A DNA stretch of 64,000 nucleotides from Vespula vulgaris. Taxonomy: Eukaryota > Arthropoda > Insecta > Hymenoptera > Vespidae. Shown in pieces: positions 1-13,933 of the stretch. Positions within the stretch are counted from its first letter, which is position 1. Each line of letters starts with the position of its first letter. A program made the position numbers and the translations under genes. The stretch covers positions 4,799,001 through 4,863,000 of the forward strand of contig NC_066589.1 of the NCBI RefSeq assembly GCF_905475345.1. Direction: 5' to 3'. Below the pieces are notes generated by a model that searched no databases, was not told the DNA's origin, and saw only the letters and a program-made list of their open reading frames with translations.

Positions 1-19
1 GCAAAGTGCGTAGGTGTTG
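1..19 (-). CDS. possible next exon of the ZAD zinc-finger gene, cut by the window edge
   Basis: On the minus strand a T-rich tract ends in CAG at 22-20, and the sequence runs open from 19 to the window edge. Joined to the phase-2 end of the exon at 4672 it reads G-N-T-Y-A-L-C without a stop. A Tyr shortly before a Cys is compatible with the start of a zinc finger but is not proof. Only 19 bases are visible, so this rests on splice signal and phase alone. Confidence 0.3.
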
Positions 20-242
20 CTGAATTATTTGAAAAAATATATATATATATCTATAAAACACATGGAAAACGAGAGCACATGTGCGAAGTTGGAAAAGTCA
101 CTGTCTACTTTATCGACCCGAGGTTAACTTATGATTAGCTCGAATTGTTTTATTCTGTACGGGAAACTGCGAGGGGAAGAAGATAGTGTACATGTAGAGA
201 AAAGGATGAGAAGTAAATAGAGAGAAAAAGAAAAAAATAAAT

Positions 243-276
<34 letters not shown>

Positions 277-1135
277 GAAAAAACAACAACACAAAGTAGT
301 ACAAAAACTTTGCAGCATGACCCGATACTAAAAGCGAAATTTTAAAAAAATGCCCTCTGGTCTTCTTCAATCCTTGAAAGAGATAGATATATGAAAAATA
401 TGTCAAATATAAAATTATTTATTTAAAAAAGAACAAAGCCTCACCTTTGGTATGCCATTTCTTGGGTGATCTTCGACTGGTAATTCTCAAAATGGACAGC
501 TTCACTAATTTTTCTTATTTATACACTTCTTTTCACTGTAACCTCGCGACTGAACACTAAAACGTACAAAAGGTACGTCTTAACGCTTCGACGACGGTTT
601 ACAGAATAATATAACAGTCAAATGCGCTCACATTTTTGTTGAGGGGGAAGTGTTAAGAAAAAAAAAAAAAATAATAAATAAATAAATAAATAAATAAATA
701 AACAAATATACAGGACAAATCGACGGAGACAACGTTAAGTTCGTAAAAAATTACAAACGAAATCGTTATCGCAAAACACGCTCCTCGTTAACCTCGGAAA
801 GCGGAAATATGTTGAAACTTGTGCGCTACTATCGCTGCCAAATAAAAAGTGGCGCGAAGCGCAGTAACGCGCGAAATATAAATATCTTATATAGATTAAC
901 GTTTGGCGCAAAATGCAAGCCACGTGTGTACGAGGTTAACGTAATTCGAAATTTCAACGTAAATAAAATTAATGGAAATGCTCGTTTTCTTTTTCCTTTG
1001 TTCTTTAAAGAAACGAGCAAAATTTAAATAGACGAGTACACTCGTATTGAACGTTGCAATCGAGTAAAATTCACGAGTTAATTAATATCCCCACGTCAAG
1101 ACGATGAACAAAATAAAGATCTAACGTCAAAAAAG

Positions 1136-1143
1136 TGACGTCA
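1136..1143. promoter_or_regulatory. full CRE palindrome
   Basis: TGACGTCA, the CREB/ATF-type site, with a second ACGTCA half-site about 15 bases to its left. It lies upstream, on the minus strand, of the TATA-like sequence at 515-522. Confidence 0.4.
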
Positions 1144-1815
1144 CAATCGATCACCGTCTTCGAGATATAAATAGAAATTATGTAAAACGAATATATGTAT
1201 GTGATTACATGTTGAGTATATAATAACATACATAAAAAAGAGGAGAGAAAAAAAAAGAAAAAAAAGTAGAAAAAAAAAAAGAAATAGTTACAAACTAATA
1301 AATATTAATTGTCTCGTAGATTAACAACATAGATTGAAGAGATACTCGCCTGAAATAAGAATTTCTCCACGTAGAATCCTAGTTTTTTGTTAGAGCGACG
1401 TACACACTAGCTGTCTCCTCTTCTCGTCTCTTCCTGCATTTCTCTAGCGATTCTAGTGTCACGTGTGACTTCCTCCGGAATTCTCGTCGGTTAAAATGTG
1501 TGTATGTGTCAAGGGATACGTTTGATATTTTTTCGTAATTTTTTTTTTCTCTTTTTTTTTCGGTTTTGCAGATTATGATGCACTATCATATTTAACCTCT
1601 TCGTACTCAATAAAATAGTATTTATCGAAAACGTATAATATATATCGTGCATTAGGAGACGAATATATATATATAAATTGACGTGTCTCCATGTGTATTT
1701 GAAGAGTCGTCGTCGTATCAAGTGATCGCATTTAAAATATCGAGCGCAATAAACGAATCAATGTGATCTTTGACTATAATTGTAAAAGCGGAGGCATTCG
1801 AAAGCACGAGAATGA

Positions 1816-1817
<2 letters not shown>

Positions 1818-1860
<43 letters not shown>

Positions 1861-1890
1861 TGTATGTATGTATATACACACACACACACA
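1818..1890. repeat. (TA)n followed by (GTAT)n and (CA)n
   Basis: Perfect TA run 1818-1855, then a short TGTA stretch and an ACAC run to 1890. Confidence 0.95.
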
Positions 1891-3084
1891 TTATATATAC
1901 ATATATATATTTGTATACACAGTCACGTTGGTAAGTAAGTTAACAACAAAATTGTGCAAAAATTAAAGAAATGAGTAGAATAATATATTTAATGATTTAA
2001 TTCTTATACTTCTTTCTTATATAAATAAGATATATAGTTCTTATAGAGTAATATAATGAACAAATGGATATACAAAAGTAGTATAAATTTTCATATGAAA
2101 AAAAAAAAAAAAAAAAAAAAAGAAATGACTATAATGATAACGTCAAAAAGCAAGTTAACATACCCTATTTTTTCTGATATTTTAAAGTAACTTATATTTA
2201 ATTTTTTACATCTCATAGATGATGTACTATGAATTCATTTTGTAATCATGATTAAATTAATATTATTCCGTAAAGAATTAATAAAATTTGTTTTATTTTC
2301 TGGAATTTAAGTACAAATTTATGGGAGCAATATTTATGTTATTGTCTTTAAAAAATTGTATTATTATTTTCCCTTTATGTTTAGTTGATTATTCTGTTGC
2401 AAGACTTAATTATTTTTTGTGTAAAAGGAAACAGATTATTTTACAACATTTCTACGTATTTTTTATTTGCCGTCAATGATGACCAAGTTTCCAATACTGT
2501 GTATACTAAAACACCCCCGCATCATAACGGAGTCATCTCCATTAATAACTATTTTTAGATAGCACAATTTTAAAACATTCACCACTCTTCCTCCAAACAT
2601 AAACACTGCTGTCTTTTATTATTGAAAATTTCAATTTTCGACTTATTCTTTCAAATAACAAATTCTCAAAATTCAATTGACTTTTGTAAATGATCGTTTC
2701 GATAAGCCCCTTATAATCCACTTTATTAAATCTATTGATATCTCTAAATTATATTTTATTTCGCGAACAATACGATTATTTTTAAGTGACATTATTTTAA
2801 GTTTTTTTTTTTTTACTGTTCTTGGCAGAGATTCAATGGAAACATTTTTCTCTTTTTATAACTTTTATCTTTAATAACATATATATATTTTTTTGGATTG
2901 AGAATAATAAATATCCTTCTTTTCCGCGTTTAAATATCAGCAAACCGTTTTTCATTTCTTATCATGCTCAAAGCATTAGTCATTATTTCATAGTAAGCTA
3001 TAGAAGATGCTAATAAAAATACCGCTAGTGTTTCAATGTCTTTGAAAATAAGTGTAACGATAAACGTTTCAATGTTTATATACA

Positions 3085-3091
<7 letters not shown>

Positions 3092-3119
<28 letters not shown>
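3092..3119. repeat. (GA)n microsatellite
   Basis: Pure GA dinucleotide run after an A tract. Confidence 0.95.
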
Positions 3120-3123
<4 letters not shown>

Positions 3124-3944
3124 AAGAATGAAGTGATACGATGGTTAACTTACTTTCGGACGATGTAATACGTTCATTCTGAATTGTCGAGATTTTTTAA
3201 TTCTTTGAGAATTCTTTATTGAAAACAAATACCATTGATATTAACAGATGACGGTCAATACTGTAATTATTAGTACAACTAATAGACTTTCATTATTTTT
3301 TATCCAATTAATAACTTTAACGCACTGCGTTAACTTACTTACCGATGTGACTACGCGTATATATATATAATACATATACGTACATACATATATACATGTA
3401 TATATATATGAATATATAGAATCGAACGATATTCATAATGTATTAATGTGGAAGAACTTGGCGATAATTATTCCTCCGATCGACCAAGCTTTCTTAACGA
3501 GCGTGAACGATTAAACTTATACATAATCAATCGATTTGTGACTTTTTGAATCGACCAATTTGACGGTCATGTGCGGCATTTTGTGCCTTCACGTAAGCGT
3601 GGGTATATTAATATCGACAACATGTAAACATCTTCTTTCTCGACTGGACAGAGAGCTCCATGAATTTTCTTTTTTCAATCTTAAAACTCAGTATCTCTTA
3701 TACCGAGAATATTAATCTGTGGAATTTGTAAACGCACTCAAAATAAATTTATATGAAAGAACCCTCTGTCCATTGATCGTACACGTATATACAATATCTA
3801 GGATAGTGATCGTTTTAATGAGAATTATAAATAATTATATATGTAAATCTGTGGATTATACTTTGCAATTCAAATGCAAATATTATTTTTTCTTTCCCCT
3901 TAGAACGAACACTATACACATGCGAGAACATGTAAATATGGGAA

Positions 3945-4102
3945 GGTATTTAGCAATTTGAGATTTTTATTCAATATACTTTTTCTTATATAGAATTATC
4001 TTTTCTTTTTATAGCTTGTATTTGTCTATAATATATAAATTAAATGTCATCATTCTTACGTAATTATTGTTAATAAAACCTTGATCAAATTGCTAAATAT
4101 CC
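3945..4102. repeat. inverted repeat, 16-bp arms
   Basis: GGTATTTAGCAATTTG at 3945-3960 is inverted at 4086-4102 with a one-base difference; the 125-base spacer is AT-rich. It may be the remains of a small foldback element in the long intron of the ZAD gene. Confidence 0.45.
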
Positions 4103-4671
4103 AGAGCCAAAGGCGGTTGTGGTTAGTGTAAGAACTTACCTTGTGTTTATGGAACTTCACCTCTTAATATATGTATATTTTTCTTAATTAACATGATTTT
4201 TTCTTAATCATCGATGAAATAAATTTGAATGATTTATATATAAAGAAACAAAAAAAATGAAAATAAAGAAGAAAATAAAAAAAAATAAATAAAAGAAATA
4301 ATTTTTGTTACTAAATCCATATAAAAAGTAACATAGAAACAATTATTTCAACTACATATTTTTTGCACGTAATTGCAGTTCAATGAACATAGCAATGTAA
4401 AATAAATAAATAAACAGCATATAAATAATTCTTAATCTTACATTGCAATTGAAATATGAAATTGAACAAATTTATTTTTCACTTAAAATCACTAAGTTAT
4501 TTGACCTGAAATATTTACTTTTTATTATATAAAAGACAAAACTTTCAATAAATTTAATTTTGATTAAATAAGTTGAATGGTTCTCATATAAATGTTTGCG
4601 TTATTGTTTGTGATTGCCACAACTTGTACACCTTTGACCCTTATATAATTAAATTATATAAAAAAACTCAC

Positions 4672-6905
4672 CCAGATTTGGGATCTCCATCTGTACTTTG
4701 TTGCATTGCCATTTCAGGCATCTCAGTAACCTTCTGTTGCTGAAGTCCTGATGGGCCAGCTTCATCGCATGCTAATGAAACATTTACAAATGTTGTTGGT
4801 TCGATGACTCTGCTATTATTAGGATCTTCTTCACTTTCTTCTTTAACAGGTAGGCCTTGAATATAAGCACAATGTTCGTTTTGACAATTGAAAACATTCG
4901 TACAAAAATATTATTTGGACTTACAAACAGATAACATTATAATAAAAAAAGAAAAAAAAAAGGAAAAGTACCTTCTTCCCCATCACATTCATCTTCTGAG
5001 TTTTCCTCTTCTTCACTGCTTTCTTCCTCTTCTTCATGTTGATTGCTTGTGTTTGTTTGACTTTGTGTGATTTGTTCGTGCGTAGATTGAGTACTTGTAC
5101 CAGGCATTTCTTGCACAGAACTACCACTTGTGTCCATAGGAACTGAGGTTATTTGTTGTTGATTGGTCGTGGATATCATCATAGGCATACTCAAGCTGAT
5201 GTTGTCCATCATACCCATACCCATGTTGTTTTGATGCCCACTTACTTGCTGCAACATACTTCCATCTAATCTGTTTCCACCGCTTGGATCTGATTTCATA
5301 ACGTTCTATATAACAAAAAAAAAAGGGGGAAACATATCTTAATCATTAATTTCATAGAAAAAATATCATGGTATAAATAAAATTAACAATCCAGAAGAAA
5401 AAATGATTTACTGTACTATATTCTTGTAAACACACCATATAGAATGAACCATTAAATGGACAACAAAAGAAGAAAAAATATTATTTGGCGAACTTTCACT
5501 TATAAATGGAAATGTAAGTATTTTGTCCACTGCTTATAGCAGTAGTCAAGGGAAACATACAAAAGAATATCCAAGAAACAAAAAAATAACTCTATCTTGT
5601 AATACTCGATCGATAACATGCTTGTTCTCTATTATATTTCTTTTTGTCCAACCATAGAGATTAGAAAATTTATATAACACCCAACATCATGACATGTAAA
5701 TTACTTACTTGATTGAGAACATTTGTAACATAATCTGGCTTTTCTTCTAATCCAACTTCTCCTAGCCATTGTAACAATTGTTTTTCCGCATTAACCGATG
5801 TATTCCAAAATTGATAAAATAATTCTACTTTATACACACAGTCATCACATATTTTCTTAGGTAACTTGTCTTCCCTATCGACCTGTAAATGAAACAAAAA
5901 TTATTAGAATCAACGAAACCTTTCAAACACATAATTATAGTTTGTTTCGATTTTTAATTAACCGACTAATATATTCATAATACGCAAGTACTATGAAAAT
6001 GAACAAAAATGCTAGAAATAATCGATTTTTATCGCGTTAAATATTTCCATGTCAAGTGTTTCGAGTATGTTTATATAGTGATTAGATCAAAATCGAATCT
6101 CTCTTCTACAAAGAAATTAAGACATTACATTGAAAATGAAGAAAAAGAAAAATATTTCGTATTTGCACAAAAATGAGCATACTTTCTAAGCAAAGAGTAT
6201 ACATCTGATTCAACAAAATGTCGAAAACATTTGCACGATCAATGTCCCCCATTTCAACGCCAAAGTAAATATTTCTTGGAACGATTATTCTACGATTATA
6301 TTAAGAAATGATTTAGTATTTTTTCAATGCGAATTGCATAATGAAAACGTGTGAAACTACGAATGAAATTATGAGTCGTTTACAAAAAAAAGCGCGGCAA
6401 AAATTTATCGAAGAATTTCTGAGGTCATGAGCGAAAGAAAGATGGAGAGATATATATATATATATATATAAGCAAGCGTAAGTTGGATAAAGATAGAGAG
6501 AAAGAGAGAGAGAGAGAAAATGAAAGGACGTATCCACAGCATAACAGCATCAGCGTTGTTGGACCGCCTTAATTTCGCTTAACGGCATTCGAGGCGCGTG
6601 TCGAGTCTGAAATGTGTTTGCATCCGGTAGAAAATATACCGGGAGTTCAAAAAGTCAAGACATTGATATAAAATTGTCGAAGCGGTAAGTCCGCGAAAGA
6701 GGCGACAAGATGGCGATTTCTTTGCGGAGGGAGGGTTCACGGTACAATGCAAACTATGGCGCAGTAGGCTTACCTTGACCGGTAGGCAGGCGGTTATCTT
6801 GAGAAAAATTTGCCTTACATCGCCCTCGCCCTCAAATATCGGCACGGAGACACGGTCCTTCACGAGACAGAGTCGACACAAGTCGAGATAGTCGAGGGAG
6901 GACAT
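4672..6905 (-). CDS. ZAD-domain zinc-finger transcription factor, N-terminal part (C-terminus beyond the resolved exons)
   Basis: Four coding exons fit together by phase: 6905-6774 (44 codons, phase 0), 5882-5709 (58 codons, phase 0), 5305-4972 (phase 1) and 4855-4672 (phase 2), each with GT/AG borders. The product starts MSSLDYLDLCRLC. Cys10-x2-Cys13 in exon 1 and Cys56-x2-Cys59 (ICDDC) in exon 2 are the two zinc-binding pairs of a ZAD domain, which in this family mediates dimerisation of nuclear C2H2 factors. After the ZAD comes a Met/Gln/Ser/Thr-rich linker with a strongly acidic run (Glu/Ser-rich, about 5010-4975) and a second acidic patch in exon 4. No C2H2 finger has been reached, so the DNA-binding end should lie further left. 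The frame is open upstream to 7004; I chose the ATG at 6905 because it sits directly before the ZAD, as is usual. Family call is firm; the target genes and orthologue are unknown. Confidence 0.88.
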
Positions 6906-7200
6906 TTTCCCGTGTAAAACGCCAGCTCGAGACGCAAAAGCCGCGCCCGTAGACGCGAACACTCTTTCAACCGAAGCCGGAGAAGACCTCGGCGTCGTTC
7001 GCATACGCGTCGTTTCCTCCCTTCTACGTTTCGCTTACGCTCGGTACTTTCCGTAATACTTCGACTCGCTTCGGTACTCTTCGTTCGCATTCGTAACTCT
7101 ACCGAACGTCCCGTGTATCGATCGCAGTTGCTTCGTGATTCGTTACTTAAGCCAACCGCCTTTACACACGAGGCTTATAGAAAACGACGCGTACCATTCC
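6906..7200 (-). promoter_or_regulatory. probable promoter and 5' leader of the ZAD gene
   Basis: The 300 bases upstream of the ZAD start codon are clearly richer in G+C and CpG than the surroundings (many CGC, CGT and TCG steps), as expected for a broadly active insect promoter. No clear TATA box is seen. The start site cannot be fixed from the sequence. Confidence 0.45.
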
Positions 7201-8197
7201 TTTTTCCCCTCGTCCTACTTTCGACCAATAGCATGCCTTCTTTGGCGTAACATATTCTGCGCGCTTTTTTCGAATCGTTAAATATCAGTCGAGTCAATTA
7301 TTAAATTTCTTTCTCTTTTTTTTCTGTAATATTTTATAATATCTCTCTTTTTATTCCTTCAACGATTTTTTAAGCTACGTTCCATCGATCGAATAAAATT
7401 ATTTTACGATTTATCTTAAATATGATATTAATAATAAAATATATAATAACCGTGACGTATTTATATACGTAGAAATAAAAAAAAAAAAAAAGAGAAATAT
7501 ATTGAAATATCGTCGCAACGATAATGCTAAGGCAAAAAGGAAGAAAACGAAGAAACTAGCACGTATCCATTTCTACTCAATCGATCGAACAGGTGTTTCA
7601 GAGGTTGTCCGAGTTACCGCTGCATATTAAGTTTTCATGCCCTATTACTCCCACCCTCGGTTATGCATTCGCAGATATACGATCGAATAGCGTCTGTCAG
7701 CGACGATTCTGTCAAAGCTTGAGTGTGATAAATCGTTTATGTCTTCGCTGCCATCATTGGCGTACAAATTTATACGTTTTAAAAATACAAAAAAATAATT
7801 GGCTGATAAAAACGAAGAGAATTGTTTTAACGAATTGTAATAAACGATGATCATATATCGAACAAATGTTTAATAAAATAACAAATTTACAATGTGCTAC
7901 GTTATTAATGAACGAACAAATGTAACGTTTATTTGTTTACGCGTCATACTATTATTCCGTAGGATCTCGTACGGTTAAATACGATACTGTACGTACAATG
8001 GTTCAACAATGGTCGCACGGAATCGTGGGAGGAGGATAAACATAGTACCGTCACGTTTCTTTGTCATTGCGGCTCAGCGAGTAACCTCTCTCGATGCTCT
8101 GTTAAAGATATCAATGACCTGTCCTGCCCTTTCCAACTTGCCCGAGCCTTGTTTTCGCATCCAACAAACTCTCGTATACTATAACACACATACACAC

Positions 8198-8232
<35 letters not shown>

Positions 8233-8746
8233 TACGAAAATCGAATGCAAAGAATCGGATGAATTTTGGTCAATCTAAAAAATCTTACGGATTTATTTTT
8301 TGGGTTACACAAAAAGCACAACTGCGTTTTTTTAGATTAGAAAAAACTGCTTTATTGTGGCAGAGCACATGTATTTACGTATAATATATATACGTGTATA
8401 CACATATACAATTTTATACTCGTATTTTATATGTATGTGTATACACACATACATATATACATATATGTATATATATATATATTTATATATATACCAGCAT
8501 ATAATTAGGAAGTCCATAGTAATTTACAAAGTACGATCCACTTAAACGTCAGTACACGTGGCGGTGTGTGCAGGCAGATTTTTGGAACCTATTTCGAATC
8601 GCACGAACGCGTTTTTAGCCTTTATCTCCTTTTCCGTTTTCCTTTATTTCTTTTTTTTTTTTGTCTTTTCTTTTCGCCTAATAATTCAGTTGTTTAACTC
8701 GATGTTTTTACAAGATTTATTTTATTTTATTTATTTACGTATTAAT

Positions 8747-8834
8747 GTGTGTATGTATGTATGTATGTATGTATGTACGTATGTATGTATGTATGTATGT
8801 ACGTATGTATGTATGTATGTATGTACGTATGTAT
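8747..8834. repeat. (ATGT)n microsatellite with periodic ACGT variants
   Basis: TATG units interrupted by TACG at about 8777, 8801 and 8825, i.e. every 24 bases; this indicates a second-order unit of six tetramers. Confidence 0.95.
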
Positions 8835-8988
8835 ATGTATTCATGTACGTTTTTCCCTTTCTTTCTTTCTTTCATTATTTTTATCTTTATCTTTATCTTT
8901 ATTATAATTATTCGGCGTTGATGTGTTATCATTGTCTTCTCATTTTGTGAGACTTTGTGTGTGGTCTTTTATTCTTTCTTTCTTTTTT

Positions 8989-8991
<3 letters not shown>

Positions 8992-9023
<32 letters not shown>
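8992..9023. repeat. (CT)n microsatellite
   Basis: Pure CT run. Confidence 0.95.
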
Positions 9024-9025
<2 letters not shown>

Positions 9026-10410
9026 TTTTTTTCTTTTTTTTCTTTTTTTCTTTTTTAATTAAATAAGAATTACATGAAAGTGAGGGATATGTGGTCTCCT
9101 TCCAGATTTTTGTTTACATCGAAGTCGCTCGTTTTAAGGCGCGCGCGCGTGCTGAAAGGATTTTATATTTTTTTAAATTCTCTTTGTTTGCTTTCATTCG
9201 TCTCGTTCGTTCATTATCCAATAAAGTCTGGTTTCTGTCCTTCTTTATCTTACAAATAATTATATGGATACTATTTAAATACATAATGTGTGTGTATGTG
9301 TATGCGCGCATGTATGTGTTTGTGTGTGTGTGTGTTCTCTTTTTACAAGTATCGTTTTTCGAACTAACATATATCATCGACATCTTTTTCTCAATTTTTT
9401 TTGTTTTTCTTTCTTTCACTCTTTATTTCTTTCTCAATTGTCGGGGAGAGGAAACCGAACGATGAGTTTTACTATTTCTAGCGTTATAATGAGAAATGTT
9501 GTTGTTGTTTCCTTTTTTTTTTGTTGTTGTTTTTTGTACAAACTATCGATCGATAATCCATATCGATCGAAATAAGTACCGTTAATAATTCTTAATAAGT
9601 CTTAATTTATATCTGAACATTTTAAATACAAGGTCTGGAAGATCAATTAATATGGTTTTTTCTGTCCTTTTCCTTCTTCTTTTTTTACTTTTTTTTTTTC
9701 AATTTTCTTCCCTTTCTCTTTCGTCTTTCTTTTCCTTTACAAAAATCGTAAGTAAATCGTTCCTCGCAACAGCGAATAATATTAAGTAAATATGTAAGTA
9801 CATATTTCTATAAGGAGAGAGAATGATATTAAATATTATAGTAAATAAAAAAGCATACGTAATTCTTAAGGAAGCATAATAGATTGTATTGGCAAAAAGT
9901 AGTGGTACGATCACCATGAAGATATTATTCCTATTATTATCGTGAACTTATGCTTTTTTCTTTGCACGAATTTTTCGTTTCTTTTTTTTTTTTAACATTT
10001 GGTCTTGCATCCGTCGCCACCCCCCCCCCCAAATTTTTCGCATTTTCATTCTATGAACGAATTAATTAAGATTACAATAGTTTGCTTGCTTTTCTTTCAA
10101 ATAACCATTAATACATATGTAATTAACAAATTTGTTGTTGTTATTTTGCTATGCATCTTTGTTTCTTTCTTTCGGTTATTTTCTTTTCTTTTATAGAATT
10201 ATATTCATTTCACTTAAAAAATTTCATAGCTAAGGTATTCTTAAAAACTACTTATATGCTATAACACTTATAGCAACATTGCGTGAGTAAATGTGTCTTG
10301 ATTATTCTTGTTTTCTTATTTCCTTTTTCTCCTTTGTTAATTAATTTCACACATTCTCCAACTGTGATAATGTAAATTTACAGCAATCATCGTTATTACT
10401 GTATTACTGC

Positions 10411-10530
10411 ATGTATGTATGTATGTATGTATGTATGTATGTATGTATGTATATATATGTATATACGTGTATATATATATATATATATATATGTATATAC
10501 ATGTATATATATATATGTATATATATACAC
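10411..10530. repeat. compound (ATGT)n-(TA)n repeat
   Basis: Ten or so ATGT units followed by TA runs broken by GTATATAC. Confidence 0.95.
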
Positions 10531-11574
10531 TCGAGTTAATGCGAACAGTATTTCTTCTTTCTTTATTTTTCTCTTTATCTCTCTCTTTCTCTCTCTCTCT
10601 CTTTCTTTATGGTGTTCGTTACCTGCTAATGCGAGATTAAAAATGTGAAATCTTCTCATTTTCACATCGCTAAATATTCGATTTATGTCATCTTTGTTTT
10701 TTAATTTATTTACATGCGTTTTTTCTTGTGAATTAAGAAAAAAGTGGAATCACGGTGTAAACAAATTTTGGCGGAAAGTCTACGGAAGATTCAATCAATG
10801 ATTAGTCTATTTTTTTTTTTTTTGTTACTTATTACATCGCAACATTATCGCGACATAGTAATCGAAAAATGAATATTATCTTACAACGAGACGAAAAACA
10901 TAAAAAAAATATAAAATTTCACATACGAATATTATTAACGATTCTTTGTTATTAATGCACATAATATTTTCATTGAAAAGTTAAAATCTTCTTTTTGACA
11001 AATCAATCGAATTATAAGAAGGAAATGCTCTTATAATTATTTTCATAAATTTTTTTTTTATGATTATAATAATAACAATATATAGAGTTATGTTTTACCA
11101 TTGTTGCATGCTTCTTCGAATAGAATTACATTCAAGATGAATTGCAATCAAACGAAAAAGAAAAACGTTTGCAATTATCAAATATTGTTTTTATTTCAAA
11201 CAATGAAAAACTTTTGGTTTGTTTAATTATAATATGGATATTAACGAAATATCTAATTTTCATATAATTTTGATAATCAATTCGATCATTTTCCTTCTTA
11301 TAAAAAATCCATTTCTATAAATTTATTAATGAAACTTACTAAGTGATTCGTTAAATATTCTCAAAATTACATTGACGATGTATTCAAATTCTTCTCTTTT
11401 TTTGGATTTTTTTTACGGTTTTTTTTTTCTTTTTTTTTTATAAGAGAAATTTAAATATGTTTAATATATTAGAGATAAAATGCGATCTTTGCGTCTCGAG
11501 TAAGCAGTCATCTATGATTTTAACATTAAAGTTTAATCGTAATTACTAAAAAAAGAAGTTTGAAAGATGAGCTT

Positions 11575-11699
11575 TATATATATATACATATATATATATA
11601 CATACATATACATATACATACACATATATACATATATATGCATACATATATATATATATACACATATATACACACACATATACATATATATATATATAT
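11575..11699. repeat. (TA)n/(CATA)n compound repeat
   Basis: Interleaved TATATA and ACATACAT units. Confidence 0.95.
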
Positions 11700-13095
11700 G
11701 TCGTAGAACTCTAAATATACCGGCATATTTTATTGTACATATCTTATATGTGTATCCTTGAATTATCCAAAAAACGCTTATTTACAAGTTGTCAAACTAG
11801 ACTCGAAATTTTATCCCCATCCCTGTGTATCTTAATAATATATTACAACATTATATTACAATCGATAGGTAGCGTCTTTCGACGAGCGTATTTATGTATT
11901 CACCCTGGTTTTGAGATTATTTTTAATAGATTTGTTATTCTCTTTCTTTTTCTCTCTCTCTCTCACTGTCTCTCTCTCTCTCTCTCTCACCCCTTTTTTC
12001 TCTTTTCGTACGTGATATTTTATGGTCGTTTCGTAATATGTATTGCGGTAGATAAAAAATCATTTTTTTTTTCTTCTTTCTTACAACTACCGTGACACAA
12101 TGAAACATAGTAAATTTCGTTTTATAAATACTAAACGAGCAACTAAATAAACGAGTTTATTTCATTAGAATCGATCATTCGAATCTTATCTATAATCAGA
12201 ATACGTGTACTTCGGTTGTTGTTAAAAATAACGAACAAATTAATTTTACATGAATTGTAATTAATATAAGAAATATATATATAGTTCGAATATATGAATA
12301 GTAAGAAATATATATATATATACATATATATTTCAAGGTATATATATTCAATATATATTTTTTTTTCTTATAAAAAAACAAGATTTCACATAGGAATCAT
12401 TACGTAATAATTGATTATTTCGATCGATTTTTACTGATATATTATGTATATTAGAATATTCCAATTGTTTATGTGAATTATATCATTTTTTAAGTTTGTA
12501 AAACGGTGTAACTAATAAACGTTTTATTAATCAATTAATGAATCTCTCCTGATAAGTCGTCATTTTTATCATTTTTACGTAATTTGTTTTTCTTATTAAC
12601 GTAGCGCAAGAAATTCGAATAAATTTGTCATGCGAGATTCGTTCGTATTTATGTACGTATGTATGTAAGAAGTTTTTATCGATGAGAGATATCGATTTTG
12701 TTTGATATACTTTGTTTTGAGTGAACTATAAGTTTCGAGTTATTAAAATTCGAAACATAATGACTCGATAATAATGATTAACCGGATGATTAAATCTAAA
12801 TTCGCATAACCGTTATATAAACGGGTCCTTTTTTGTACTTGCCCGTACTAATAATAATATAATCATTTCGGAGCAATTTAATAATCGTTCATTGGTTTCT
12901 TTTTCTTTCTTTGTTTTCTTCTTCTTCTTTTGACACTTAAGCAGGCACATCATTTACAAATTGAACGAGATTTTGTTTCTAAAGAAATTCATTATGTGTA
13001 TAAAGCCGATTACGCGGCTTTTCTATTTAAACATTAAGCAGAGATAAGGTTCGACTTATTAGCGTTAAATAACGATTTTTCTGTGTGGTAATCGC

Positions 13096-13143
<48 letters not shown>

Positions 13144-13168
13144 TGTTTCTTTGTTTCTTTGTTTCTTT
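13096..13168. repeat. (CTTT)n then (GTTTCTTT)n
   Basis: About 11 CTTT units run into three GTTTCTTT octamers. Confidence 0.95.
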
Positions 13169-13381
13169 CCCTTTCTCTCTCTCTTTTTTTTTTTTCATTA
13201 TTACTCTGGATTCGGATTTTAAAACGCATTTCAGAATCTTATTTTAAAATATTGTGTATTATCGATCGATTAATATTCATCTTAAATGGTTTTTAAAAAG
13301 AAGGCATTTGGTGCTACCAATAATAGAGAGATATTTTCCGGGAAAACGGATTCCAGGGTAGACAATTTTCGATGGTCGTTC

Positions 13382-13433
<52 letters not shown>

Positions 13434-13449
13434 ATTAATATTAATATTA
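13382..13449. repeat. (ATT)n microsatellite
   Basis: Trinucleotide run ending in ATTAAT hexamers. Confidence 0.95.
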
Positions 13450-13895
13450 TAATTATTTTCTTCATTTCTTTTCTTCTTCTTTTTTGCACCTGGCATCGTA
13501 TTATCATGTAACATCATAAAAAAAAAAAGAAAGAAGAGAAAAAAAAAGAATGAGTTATAAGCTGGCTCTATCTTCGACGCAAAATATCATCCTACGATTA
13601 AAAATTATTCACGGAATATTCTACGCGAACCTTGACATTTCCGTGATATTTTTGTCGAGAAAGGATTTAAAAATAAGAAAATAAAATAATAATAATAATT
13701 ATAATATAAAATCAAATAAAAAAAAAAAGAAAATAAATGAATACGTATATTTTTGGTTGGTTTATTACAAAATCTTATTGATTGAAAACGCCATTTAATA
13801 TTCACGTGCTATTAATTTAATTCGATTTCTATTTTTAAGTTTATGAACAGTTGGGAGTGTATTTCTCTTTCTCTCTCTTTTTCTCTCTATCCGTT

Positions 13896-13933
<38 letters not shown>

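Larger units (their letters stand above)
20..4671. other. probable long intron of the ZAD gene
   Basis: AT-rich with microsatellites, poly-A runs and one inverted repeat. A possible alternative first exon lies at about 445-490. No other exon was found on either strand. Confidence 0.4.
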
